NCBI GenBank assembly: GCA_022702545.1
Contig: JAHRBC010000003.1
Coordinates: forward strand, 1,922,001 to 1,986,000
Length of the DNA: 64,000 bases
Direction: 5' to 3'
Source: Phycomyces nitens
Taxonomy: Eukaryota; Mucoromycota; Mucoromycetes; Mucorales; Phycomycetaceae
Both the position numbers and the translations under genes were made by a program. The notes under the pieces were generated by a model. It saw only the letters and a list, made by a program, of their open reading frames with translations, ran no database searches and was not told the origin of the DNA. This document shows, in pieces, positions 53,851 through 64,000 of the stretch (the first letter of the stretch is position 1; each line of letters opens with the position of its first letter).

Positions 53851-56800
53851 TCAACTTCTTTCAGGGTTACTCTTATCTGCCCCTTCAGTAGTCTCTTCTG
53901 GTGCTGGAAGATCCAGCATAACCATGGCTGGGTTAATTGCGATACTCTTGGTACAGTCCTGAGTCTTGTAGATGCCCACCAGACGGTCAGCCAGCTCAAA
54001 CATGTTGTTTCGCAAACTGATAATCACAAACTGTGCGTTTTTGGTTCTTTCTGCGATATAGTTGGCCACAATAGACACGTTTCTGAAATCCAAGGCGGCA
54101 TCAATCTCGTCCATCACATAGAGAGGAGTTGGCTTAAAATGATGGAGTGCAAACACAAGCGCCAACGAACTCAATGTCTATAGGAGTGTCTTGTTAGTCT
54201 TGTCAGGCAATAATAATGTAGGCCTACTTTTTCACCACCAGACAGGTTAGAGATGTTCTTCCAGCTCTTCTTGGGAGGCATAACACTAAACACAATTCCC
54301 TCCGAAAAAGGATCCAGACTGTCAACTAACTCAAGCTCGGCATTGCCACCCAAAGTAATCATCTGAAAAAGTAGAATGTCAATTAAACAGTTGGTCTGGA
54401 AGCCATTCAACTTACCTGATACATCTCCTTGAGCTTTTGAGAGATGATATTGAAACCATGCATAAACTCATCCAGCCGCTTCTTGCGCAAAGTCTCTACT
54501 TCTACCTTTAACATATCCCTCTGTTCTGTCACGCTATTCAAGTCCTGGAGTCTTTCCTTGTATTCCAGATCACGACGCTTGTACTCTTCTAGTACAGAGA
54601 GGTTCGGTTTGGCATCCTGGACGAGAGCTTAATGGATAAATCATTAGTTGGAGGTCTTGTCTATTCGTCTTTATTCTTACCTTCAATCTCTGCAATATCA
54701 CCCTTGATCACCTGCTTGGCCTTTCTCAGTTCCTTGACCTCTTCCTCGCCCACCGTAGGCAGTTCAAGATCCTCCAGGGTCTCTTCATTGATCTTGTGCA
54801 AAGTCAATTTTGATCTCTGCTCTTTCCAGTGCTCTGCTTTGCGTTTATTCTCCACCAAGCTACGCTGGTATTCATCAAGCTTGTTTTGAGTATTGACCTA
54901 GAAAATAAATAAGTAAATGAGCATCTGGCGGTATCCGGGTATCATGGATGTCATTTTATACCTTTGATTCACGAAGCTTGTCAATCTCTGCCATCTTGGC
55001 ATCAAGCTCGTTTTTAATATCAGTGTATTTCTTCTTCTTATCGTCCATCACCTTGCGTGATGTCTCTACTTGCTGAGATGCCTCTGATGCTTCTTTGGTT
55101 ATCCGAGAAAGCTCTCCTTCGAGATCTTGAAGATCATTATCAATCTTTTCTGCATCGGATTCGGCCTTTTTGATTGTAGATTCTAACCGTACCACATCCT
55201 TCTCGGCCTTGGACTTTGCGTATGTGTTTTTTGTAATCTTTTCGTCCAGTGTCTTGATTCTGGTTGTCATGTCATTTACGACAATTTTCTGTAGACGCAG
55301 TTCCATACCACCAGCTTCCATGATATCTTCGTGAAGGGTTCTGATTTTCTCTTCAATGATATCCGCCTTTCCTTTGAGATTCTTAATGTCCTGTTCCAAG
55401 GTTTCTACGTTTTTTCCGATATCCTTGAGACGTTGGACATCTGCTGGTTTAGGCTTTGTCTGGGTACTATGGTTGTATAGGTTATCTACCCGCCCTATTC
55501 ACATAACATGTACTTACTTTAATTCAGTCAGACGAGCTTCCTCATCCTTGATTTGCTTTTCTAAACTTCTCTTGTCCATCTCCAACTTCTCTAGGGACAT
55601 TTCTTTTCTAGGCAGAGTGTCTCTATTGGATCGTAAATCCATCTCATATGAATGTCTCTCATCCATGATTTGTCTCAGGTCGGCTTCCAGCTGATTGCGC
55701 TCTTTCTCTAGCAACGCAACTGACTCGGCACTAATTTCGTCGCCCTTGAAACGAGAGCCCATTGCTCCTCTCTGAGGACGATTTCCACCACCTGTCATCA
55801 CACCCGATTTCTCAATCAGTTTACCGTCCAATGTGACCACACGCCAACGCTTCTGGCCATATGCAATACGGTTTGCCTGGGTAAGATTCTTTACTACAAG
55901 TGTATCGGCCATAATGCTGTAGAAAGCAGGCGCAAATTTCTCTTCTTTAGGCTGGATCAAGTCAAACAGACGTGGGACATCTTCAGGTGTCCGAATTGGA
56001 CGCAAGTCTTGATCTCGCAATTTTTGAAGAATCGTGAAATTGGCTCTTCCAATATTGTTTTCACGCAAGTAGCTGATACAAGCCTGGCCAGCCTCAACAG
56101 TATCAACAACAATATTATCCAATGCAGGGCAGGCAGTGGATATGGCAATGTCATACTTGTCATCAATAACACCCAAATTACCCAAACGTCCCTATAAGTA
56201 TCCCAGAGTGTATTAAGTACATTGGCTGCCAAAGGTTACTGGACCGGAACGTGTTTCTTACATGTATACCCTTGATTCTTCCTGAATCACGCATTCTCAA
56301 GAGACTATTGATGACATTTCCGCGGTTACGAGATTGCTGCATTGACCCTTTAGCTTCGTCTGCCTTTTGGCGTGCCAAGCTAAGTTTCTCTCGACATTCG
56401 GTCTCATTGGTCTCCATAATCTAATGACAGGGATCAATTGCCACGTACAGACACAAATTCCCAAGGGTTTCTTGCCTTTATTTGTGTTTCCAAAGTCCCA
56501 ATCTTTTTCTTTGCGTCCATGATAATTCCAGGAAGACAATCGGCCTCGGCAGCCTATAGGTAACATCAAGTATTTAGGAATAAATCTGGGCAACAAGATT
56601 CATCTAATTAAACAAACCTTTGCTTTAAACATTTCCTTTAGATGACTGAGCTGTTTCTCTGCCTTTAGAACCGCCTTTTCACCCGAAGATATCTTTTCTG
56701 CCAGGATTTCTGCTTCAGATTTCATGATATTAATCGATTTCCTCTTTTCTTCAATTCTTTCTGTCCAGGGAGCAAGTGTCTTTTTTCTGGCCTCAATCTC

Positions 56801-58814
56801 AGTTGAATATTCTTTTGTTCTGCTACTGAGCTCTTCATTGATTTCATCAAGCTTCTTTTCCTCGACCTTCTTTTGTTTAACTAATTCCTTGAGTTCCTTG
56901 TTGCGTTTCACTAATTCACTCGTGTTCTTCTTTATGGCTTCTTTGGCAGCCACACGCGCATCTCGGTCCTACCAAGCCCTTATCAATAAACTACCTTTTT
57001 TTGTATTTACTAGGCAAACAAGTACCGCTTGGACCGTTGTCTTTGATTTCTCTTGCTTGTTCACCAGATGGTTTCTCTGCTCACGCAACTGCACTTCTTC
57101 CTTTTCAAACTTTGCATGATGTCGAACTGCTTTTTCCAAATCTCTTCCCAAGGTCTTTATTGATTTATATATCATGATCAATCTTTTTTTTTATTTATTT
57201 ATTTTGTCAGGCTGCAAAACCTGCTTAAACTTACCTCGTACTCCTTTAGATTTTCTTGATAGGCCAAATCAATCTCTTTAACCTCCTTTTCGATATCCAC
57301 ATGCTTCTCGCTTTCTTCTTGGATCTTGATTTTGAGATCTTCCTATCTTGATCTTGAGTACAATAGGCCCTTTTGGTATGTACATAGAGTGTACATACCA
57401 CAGCTTTTTCGGCTACTTCCATGTTCAGTTTGGATTCATACAAGTATATCTGGTACAAATCGTTTTTCTTTCTTGCCAGTTCATTCTCATTTTCCAGAAA
57501 CTGCTCAGCCTCAGCTTTTGATTCCTATTGAAAAAAAGGTGTCAACTAATTACACCTGTAGATATCGGTATCATCACTCTACCTCTAGACTGTCCTTTTC
57601 TTTTGCTACAAACTTGACTCGGTTCAATTTCTCAAGCCGTCCCTCATTCACAAGCTCAAGTTTGTCCGAAATGGTTTCGATTGACTCCTTGTATTGAGAT
57701 GTGCCAATGATATCCTCGAGATACTCCAATAGGCCATCATCGTGTTCGTCTTTTGCCTTTGGCTTCATCAATGCGATAGACTCTACCTCGCCCTATCCTG
57801 GCCATATCAATAATCTAGTTCCAAACATGTCCTTTTTTTTAAAAAAAAATTACCTGCAAGATAAGGAATCTCTTGTGGTCCAAATCAATACCTCTTGCAC
57901 GAAGTAGTGTGGTGACTTCTGAAAAACTACTTGGGCGTTTGTTGATAAAGTATTTGCTGCTACTGTTTCGCATGGCTTGGCGAGAGACCACCAGGCGAGA
58001 GTTTGGCACCGGGGTCATCTCTCCGGGACCATCCTGGAGTATTTTACAGAAGAGGTGTGAGTACAGCTAAAAAAAAACCTATTTTCTTTCTGTCTTAATA
58101 ATTACACCATCAATGATTTCTTGAAAATGGATTTCGACAGAGCAAGATTCGCAATTGGGGTATTTTGATGAGCTGTGGATAAGGTCAGATAGTTTGCCTT
58201 GTCTCATCTTGTTTGCTCTGTAGCCAAACACAAACAGCAGGGCATCAATAACATTGGATTTTCCGGAACCATTGGGTCCCACAACTAATTTTTGACGATA
58301 GAAATCAATATTTTTTGGTCTAGGACCTGAAAACAAACCCGGTCTTGATAGACTGATATCTTACTGGCACTAAAAGACTATAGACAGACCAACAATGTCA
58401 GACGGTTTTTTTTTTCAGCCAAAAAAAAAAGCTTCTTGTTTTGCAATCCTAAACTGTGAATTAATTACCTACCTTGTGAAAAGGGCCAATGACTTGGCGG
58501 CCCGCATATGATTTAAAGTGATTGAGAACCATCTTTGTGATTACAAGCCGAGGCTTTTGCTCTTCAGATCTATCCGAAACAGGTACTTCTGGTGTTTCTG
58601 GAGCTGGGGTTCTTTGAGATATCGGGGTGGGTAATGGCGTGGCTTCAATGGATGGTGATTTCTCAGGTTCTGCCGAGGGAATAGAAGGAAAAGGCGAACG
58701 ATCGTCATTTGATAGATCGTCTTGTACGGGGCTGGTTTCGAGTACATGTACTTGTTCTCCAGCAATCGTATCGTCTTCCTCAATGTGCTGCTTCTTGCGA
58801 GGTGGTTTTGACAT
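53851..58814 (-). CDS. SMC4: condensin subunit SMC4
   Basis: Core ATPase of condensin, pairing with SMC2 to compact mitotic chromosomes. I trace 17 exons that sum to 1,315 codons (1,314 residues) in one frame: 58814-58473, 58377-58365, 58284-58106, 58033-57854, 57792-57583, 57524-57399, 57342-57235, 57154-57026, 56968-56618, 56553-56476, 56420-56262, 56191-55518, 55466-54962, 54897-54681, 54627-54416, 54362-54228, 54177-53851. The N-terminal extension is Ser/Pro/Glu-rich. The SMC4-specific block KMVLNHFKSYAGRQVIGPFH runs into Walker A GPNGSGKSNVIDALLFVFGY (about 120-140). Two long coiled coils flank the hinge (GIHGRLGNLGVIDDKYDIA, then KSGVMTGGGNRP). The ABC signature NLSGGEK ends near residue 1206 and Walker B YVMDEIDAALDF follows. 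Exon 2 is only 13 nt and one intron is GC-AG. Divergent from the F-BAR gene. Confidence 0.97.
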
Positions 58815-59098
58815 TGGACTGACTTTAAGCTCTTGAGGAAATGAAAAAAGGCACAGAAAGAGAAAGAGGTGGATTGGCTTGGACGCGATCCCGAAAAAGA
58901 AAGTCACGTTATCCTTTTTAGGAAATGTTCATTTCTGTCCTCTTTTTGGAAGAGATTGTCATGCTATAGTCAAGGTACCCCCTCCCCTCCTCAATATACC
59001 CACACAGAGAGTGAGAGACGAGACACTTTTGGATATTTATTATCATTTTGTTTTTCTTCTTCTATTTCTTTCCTTCTTTATCCTGCTTACAACTCACC
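58815..59098. promoter_or_regulatory. divergent promoter region between SMC4 and F-BAR/SH3 genes
   Basis: 284 bp between the two start codons. It contains GGACGCGATCCCGAAAAAG near 58883-58901, one base off the ACGCGT cell-cycle box and also reminiscent of CGCGAAA boxes. A CCCCCTCCCCTCC tract lies near 58979-58991, and a T/C-rich leader precedes the F-BAR start. Shared regulation is inference. Confidence 0.5.
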
Positions 59099-61666
59099 AT
59101 GACCGAAACTTCCTTACCACCACTCGATTCCTTTTCAAATAATTTTTGGGTAAGACACTCACCATTACAAAAAAAAAGAAGAAGGGCGCAATCAAGACGA
59201 ACAAGAAGAGTGAATCTTATTACAGGGAAAAGACGATGCCGGCTACGAGGCCTTGACTTCCAAAATGAACTATACCAAAAAGACCTTTGAAGAACTAAAG
59301 GCTTTTTACAGCATCAGGTAATACGATTTGACAGTTTTTATTCCTCAAACAGAGTCTGACTTTTGTGTCAATAATTTGGATCGATTTATACAGAGCTTCA
59401 GTGCACGAAGAGTACGGGAAGAAATTGCTAAAGCACATAAAGACCGAGCTTGGACGTGAAGAAATAGGGTAAGACGATGAAATGAGGTTCGATAATTGAA
59501 GCTTTTTTTTTCTTTTTAGCACTCTTCGGGTGCTGTTATTGTCAGCACACAAAGAACTGGAGATGGCTGCTCAGTCTAGCCTTGAAATTGCTCAAAAGAT
59601 CCGCATTAATGTCGAAGTATTGCTCGATAATTTTATCCTCGAACAAAAAGACAAGCGTCGATTGGTAAGGTTGGATACAAGGATAACTACCACAGACCAA
59701 ATAGAATAAAAATAAAATAAAATAAAAAATGGGTCATGGCACAATAACATTTCTGACAGACCAATATATATATATATGCCAAAATAGCTTCAGACCAATG
59801 TTGACAAGGCCCATCGAAACAAGCAATTGCACACAACACATGTAGCCAGGGTAAGGAGACTCAGAAGAGTATATCCATTTGGAATTCAGTGGTTGTTATT
59901 GGGTTACTAAAAAAGGAAACTTATTTTACAAAGGCAAAAGAGAAATATGAAGCTGAATGTGCCAAACAAATCACCCTAGAGAAACAGTTTTCGTCTGCCG
60001 GACAAAGAGAGCAAGAACGACTGAGGCAAAAGATTGAGAAATGCACTCATGACATAAAGACACTAGGTATATACATCTATACAGATAATCATTTGGTTTT
60101 AAACAGACATTTATGGTATGTGATTATAGACAATGAGTATCAACATGCGTGCCTGAAATCAGCAGAAGCAACAGCAGTTTGGAATACAGAATGGAAAATT
60201 GCCTGTGATGTAAGTGGATAATATCAACTATGTTTGGAATGTGAGCCCTGATTTTCTTTTCATTTGGATCAGAGGTATCAAGATATGGAAGAAAAGAGAG
60301 TCGAGTTTATTCATCATAGCATGAGTGTCTATGTAAATATACTCCAAACAGCTTCTGGAAAGGACCAAGAGGCAAGGCATCTTTTTGGATTTTTTTAAAG
60401 GAAAAAAAAACGATTGTTTGGTCCACAAGTCTAACCTTGTCGAGAAATAGTCGTATGAGCTGTTTTGGAAATCTCTTGATCAATGCGATTCCAGAATGGA
60501 CATCGTTACCTTTATCGAAGAGAAAGGCACTGGACCAATGATACCTGGTAAGTAGAAGCACCTAGACAATTCTACCAAAATTAACATTTTTTTAAATAAA
60601 ATAATAATAATTCAACAGAGCCACCAGAGTATGTTAATTATCTTGATGATCCTGCAAAAACATTGCCAAAGTATACAATTGCCAACTTCTCGGACCACAC
60701 TACTGCACCATTGACCCAGTATGATATGCTTAAAAAAACAGAACCAAATCGCAAATCCATGAGTATGACTTCCTTGTGTGAACCAGTTGCAAATCTTACT
60801 AGAGCTCTTACAAAGCCACGAGTAAGACGAAAGGCTGCAACAGTTGGTCCTGATGATGGATTAATGAAAAAAGTAATTGAGCGTCGAGCATCAGTATATT
60901 CTACCACACCTGAGCCTGTCCAAGAAGATTTAAGCTACAGGAAGCCAGGTCCAGCCCCAAAGCCAGAACCAGTCTTGGCAATGGATGAGCCTATCGATCC
61001 TCGTGCACAGGTTGTGTTTTCTATTGGAAATAACATGTTTAATGTCAATCCGGTCTTGAATCAAGGAACAGTCAATGAAAAGCCACGTAAAGCAAATCCA
61101 CAAAGTGCCCGAGACCTTGATGATGTATGCGATATTTCGATCAAGGATCTTCTTGATCAGCTAGGTGTTCCAAGTATAACCCAGAAAGAAGAAGAGCCCA
61201 AGCAGCGCAGAGAAAGACAAATGTCAGCCAACGGAATAAAAGGAACCAGACAAAGGGAACGGACGCTCTCCCAAAACGCAATTACAGATCCATATACTAC
61301 AAATACAACCCTTCTACGAAGAGCTTCTACTAATGAAATTCAATCAGAAATATCTCGGAATGCCTCTAGTACAGGAAAAAAAGACGACGGTATCAAAGTC
61401 TGGGGTAAGCTAATTTATCTCTACAAGACTTTATATGTACAGCTGTAATCTAATACATGTCTTTAATTTGTTGTCTAGCGCGGACATTGTATGATTATAA
61501 AAGTGCTCAGCCTGGAGAATTGAGCTTTTCACGAGGAACTTGGGTTGCAGTTGTTCAGTCAGACCATAAAGAATGGTGGTGGGCTTACAAATGGAACGAA
61601 GAAGCTGACGAGCTCACAGACGAAGGAGGCTATGTAGCTCGTGTTTATCTTGAAGTCTTTAAATAG
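59099..61666 (+). CDS. F-BAR and SH3 domain protein (Cdc15/Imp2/Hof1-like)
   Basis: Predicted membrane-curving scaffold, in fungi of this type usually at the division site or cortical actin. Eleven exons (59099-59149, 59226-59317, 59394-59468, 59520-59664, 59788-59850, 59934-60066, 60130-60209, 60273-60371, 60451-60547, 60619-61404, 61479-61666) give 602 residues in frame. The F-BAR domain covers about residues 10-280: SNNFWGKDDAGYEALTSKM, RASVHEEYGKKLLKHIK, RNKQLHTTHVARAKEKYEAE, ATAVWNTEWKIACDRYQDME. A basic/Ser-rich linker follows, and a C-terminal SH3 (about 541-602) contains RTLYDYKSAQPGELSF and DHKEWWWAYKW. The SH3 lacks the conserved Pro before the last Tyr (GGYVARVYLEVFK). The intron after exon 8 is GC-AG. 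Which of Cdc15, Imp2 or Hof1 it matches best cannot be settled by eye. Confidence 0.9.
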
Positions 61667-63028
61667 CCAAGACGTATTTTTTTGTACTAATATCTAGTCT
61701 TTAAGCACTATGCAGGCAGCAAAGATATTTTCTTTCTTTTTTCAAAGGCATTTAATAATAGTTTCATTTTTTTATTCTTACATGTTTGTATAATTTAATA
61801 GATTTAATATAGTTTTTTTTTTTACATGTATATTTATTTGACGCTTGAAAGCTACATTACAATCTATACTGTTGTTGAAGTTATTTATCTTTGCTAAAGA
61901 ATATTTGGCTACTTTGAATATTGATTAAATCATATAAATTTTCTTTGTCTGGAAAATATGTCCTGAAAGCATGCCTAATATTCCAAAAAAAAATATGCAT
62001 GTCAACGTTTTCAATCACTGTTGAATTTGCTTCAAATGTAAAGGTCGGTGCCATATCTTCAAAGATTTTAATATTGGAATATATACATGTCTCTATTAAT
62101 CGATAGTAGAATATAATATTTAATTCTTTAATATTTTTTAAAATAAATCAAATGACAGTTATTACGGACTAGGTGATCAAGTAGAGGCCATGGAAATAAA
62201 ATAGTATGGGAAAGCAGTTGTTGATTTTGTTGTCACGTTTCCAAAGCCTATGAATCACGTGCATATATATTGACTTGGCTATTTAATAGGAATCTAGTTG
62301 ATTATTTAATAGTTTCTCTCTTTCCCACAACCCAACGGCTGCTTATAAGCATGAGAAGTAAGTAATATTCATACTGCAAACCAAGTCTTTCAAAGCATTC
62401 AGATTGGCTAATGCTTATATACCATAGCCATGCGTAATGCAATTACCGTCATTAGGAGGCATTGCGGTGTCAAACATCTTTGTGAATGGCATTAGCACAG
62501 CAGGTCATTCAAACAAAGTAAGACACACAATGCCAACACCAGAACTTGCAAATCGTTCAAAATGACTAATGTCTACATGTCATTGTCATTTGTATTGCCA
62601 TCCTTGCAATTAGAACAGTTTGAACATCTTTCTCAACCATCGTGTCAAACTACATGAGGTCACCTCATTTCAAGTAAGTAAAGTATATAATACTTCCAAA
62701 CCAGCTTATAAACTATAAGTGCTTGCCAACATACACGTGTACTTACCGTCTGTATCGTACCTTTTAGAAAAATGTCAAACTGAGAGGAAGAAAGCAGCAT
62801 GAACGCGGCTTTTTAATACACTCACTGTGAGCCTATTATTGTACCCGTATTCTGTCTGACCGGCGAATATACTACATACTTTTGCAAACTGAGGCGAAAG
62901 TTCTTGTATTTTACTTGTAAGTTGACAAACAGTATTTCTTCTTCTAGCCCATCAGGTACCCCAAGTAAGTGAACTAATCATTCTTCGTGTTTTTTTTTTC
63001 TACTCAAGTCGACTGGCGATCTTCCTTG

Positions 63029-63112
63029 GTACGGCGGCCATTCCTGTGGCGGCGTGGTTCTTCCTATGGACTGGCTTCGTGAGCCTGGTCTGTCGGCCTA
63101 AACCACGGGGTT
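63029..63112 (+). repeat. GC-rich duplicated segment, copy 1
   Basis: Runs from GTACGGCGGCC through GGCGGCGTGGTTC and ACTGGCTTCGTGAG to CTAAACCACGGGG. It parallels 63262-63345 (copy 2) in the same orientation with about 20-25% mismatch by eye. A third, shorter match (GGCATGGTTCTTCCTAGAG) occurs near 63822. No open frame spans the copies. Confidence 0.6.
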
Positions 63113-63261
63113 TGCGTCCCAGCTAGCAGGAGTCGCTTCTTTCTGAACGGGCGGGTGACACTTCTCCTGAATAGTGCGGTTTGTCCACCGTCGAAGGCAC
63201 AAGTGTTGGTCACTTCAAAAAACATGCGTTGCTCGCTACACCAGCAGGTTAGCCTATCTTA

Positions 63262-63345
63262 ATGGCGGTGCGGCCTACAAAGCTGTCGGCGTGGTTCCCC
63301 TTTGAACTGGCTTCGTGAGTCTGATCCAACGATCTAAACACGGGT
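63262..63345 (+). repeat. GC-rich duplicated segment, copy 2
   Basis: ATGGCGGTGCGGCC, GTCGGCGTGGTTCC, AACTGGCTTCGTGAG and CTAAACACGGG occur in the same order as in copy 1, 233 bp upstream. Origin unknown. It may be part of an unrecognised transposon or a decayed gene fragment. Confidence 0.6.
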
Positions 63346-64000
63346 TGGCCTACCTCCAAGGTCAAGTCTCTGGTGCCGAAGCAGGCTATTCCATTGGGGT
63401 AGTCCTGATCCATCAGGACCGAAATGACAGAAAAGTTGTCAGTAAGGTAAGTAACATCAAACAAATACACAAGCTTGCAAGTTATTCAAGTTTACTAATA
63501 TATGTATTTATTAGATAAATATGAGCCTATCCGGAAAATGGTAAAAGAAAAAGCATCGTGAATACAATCTTTTGACATCTTTGCTAATATATATTATTTT
63601 TACAGTAGGTCTATTCTATCTAATCGGTGGATGTGATACATACTTTCTGGAAACTCAAGCAAAAGTTTTTTTATATATTATAAAAGTAAGTTTACAGACA
63701 ACCATTCTTCTTCGAGCATATCTAGTATTCCAAACAATTGATCCAAGGTTGTTCTCTATTTTGTTTATACTTTACTAGATCGGAGATTTACTCGGTAGTG
63801 TGGTACACTCTATTGGCTGGCATGGTTCTTCCTAGAGATTTGGGCTTTGAAACAAGGTCTTTGCCATTGAAAGTGGTCCTTGGTCCTTGGATAGAAAGAT
63901 TCGCTTCTTCTTCTTTTTTTTCCATGATTGGTTACTCTTTTTCTTATCAGTAGAATTTGCACACTTTTGGTACAGTTTCATAAAGGTTATGGATCGGATT

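Larger units (their letters stand above)
61667..64000. other. intergenic, no supported gene
   Basis: Downstream of the F-BAR gene I find no exon chain. The first part is AT-rich. A CACGTG palindrome occurs at 62257. Around 63.0-63.4 kb the base composition becomes GC-richer and an internal duplication is present (listed separately). Confidence 0.5.

Noticed and set aside
1..64000. CRISPR array
   Set aside because: No regularly spaced identical repeats with unique spacers. All tandem repeats seen are contiguous, and the genome is eukaryotic.

Overview
The window looks like nuclear DNA of an early-diverging fungus, most likely Mucoromycota. The genes carry many short introns, about 50-80 nt with GTAAGT-like donors. 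Intergenic DNA is AT-rich. The gene set (STRA6-like membrane protein, HSPA12-type Hsp70, BTB/CAP-Gly protein, URC1) and the transposon set (Tc1, LINE, a zinc-knuckle Fanzor) fit that group. The assignment to phylum is inference. Spliced models were built by hand. Each full model keeps one frame across its exons, except the phospholipase model (one unresolved phase break) and the STRA6-like gene (partly modelled).

Layout. 1-4.0 kb: AT-rich, apparently gene-free, with a 62-bp tandem repeat and diverged duplicated segments. 4.0-5.4 kb: ZIP metal transporter (+). 5.4-14.1 kb: repeat-rich, with a Tc1 transposase tail, a 29-unit GAA tract, tRNA-derived SINE-like pieces and a diverged long-repeat pair. 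14.1-19.1 kb: a gene island with a GET2-like protein (+), a mitochondrial ribosomal protein (-) and a large BTB/CAP-Gly protein (+). 19.1-24.8 kb: no genes seen. 24.8-29.8 kb: a decayed Tc1 element interrupted just upstream of its start codon by a LINE, with a 13-bp target-site duplication. 29.9-32.0 kb: intact HSPA12-like Hsp70 gene (-). 32.9-35.0 kb: decayed Fanzor (-). 35.6-36.2 kb: another broken Tc1 transposase. 36.9-37.9 kb: two solo-LTR-like copies in inverted orientation. 39.5-61.7 kb: a gene-dense block holding the STRA6-like protein (-), uracil phosphoribosyltransferase (-), URC1 (+), a cPLA2-like phospholipase (-), a small unknown protein (-), ribosomal protein eL20 (-), condensin SMC4 (-) and an F-BAR/SH3 protein (+). 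61.7-64 kb: non-coding, with a GC-richer duplicated segment.

How genes may work together. UPRT and URC1 are head to head over about 0.4 kb and belong to the same uracil salvage/catabolism chemistry. SMC4 and the F-BAR protein are head to head over 284 bp and act in chromosome condensation and probably cytokinesis. The mitochondrial ribosomal protein and the BTB/CAP-Gly gene form a third divergent pair.

The most interesting item is the Fanzor relic: a eukaryotic TnpB-like RNA-guided nuclease family member with N-terminal zinc knuckles, broken by stops and by a deletion of the middle of the RuvC region.
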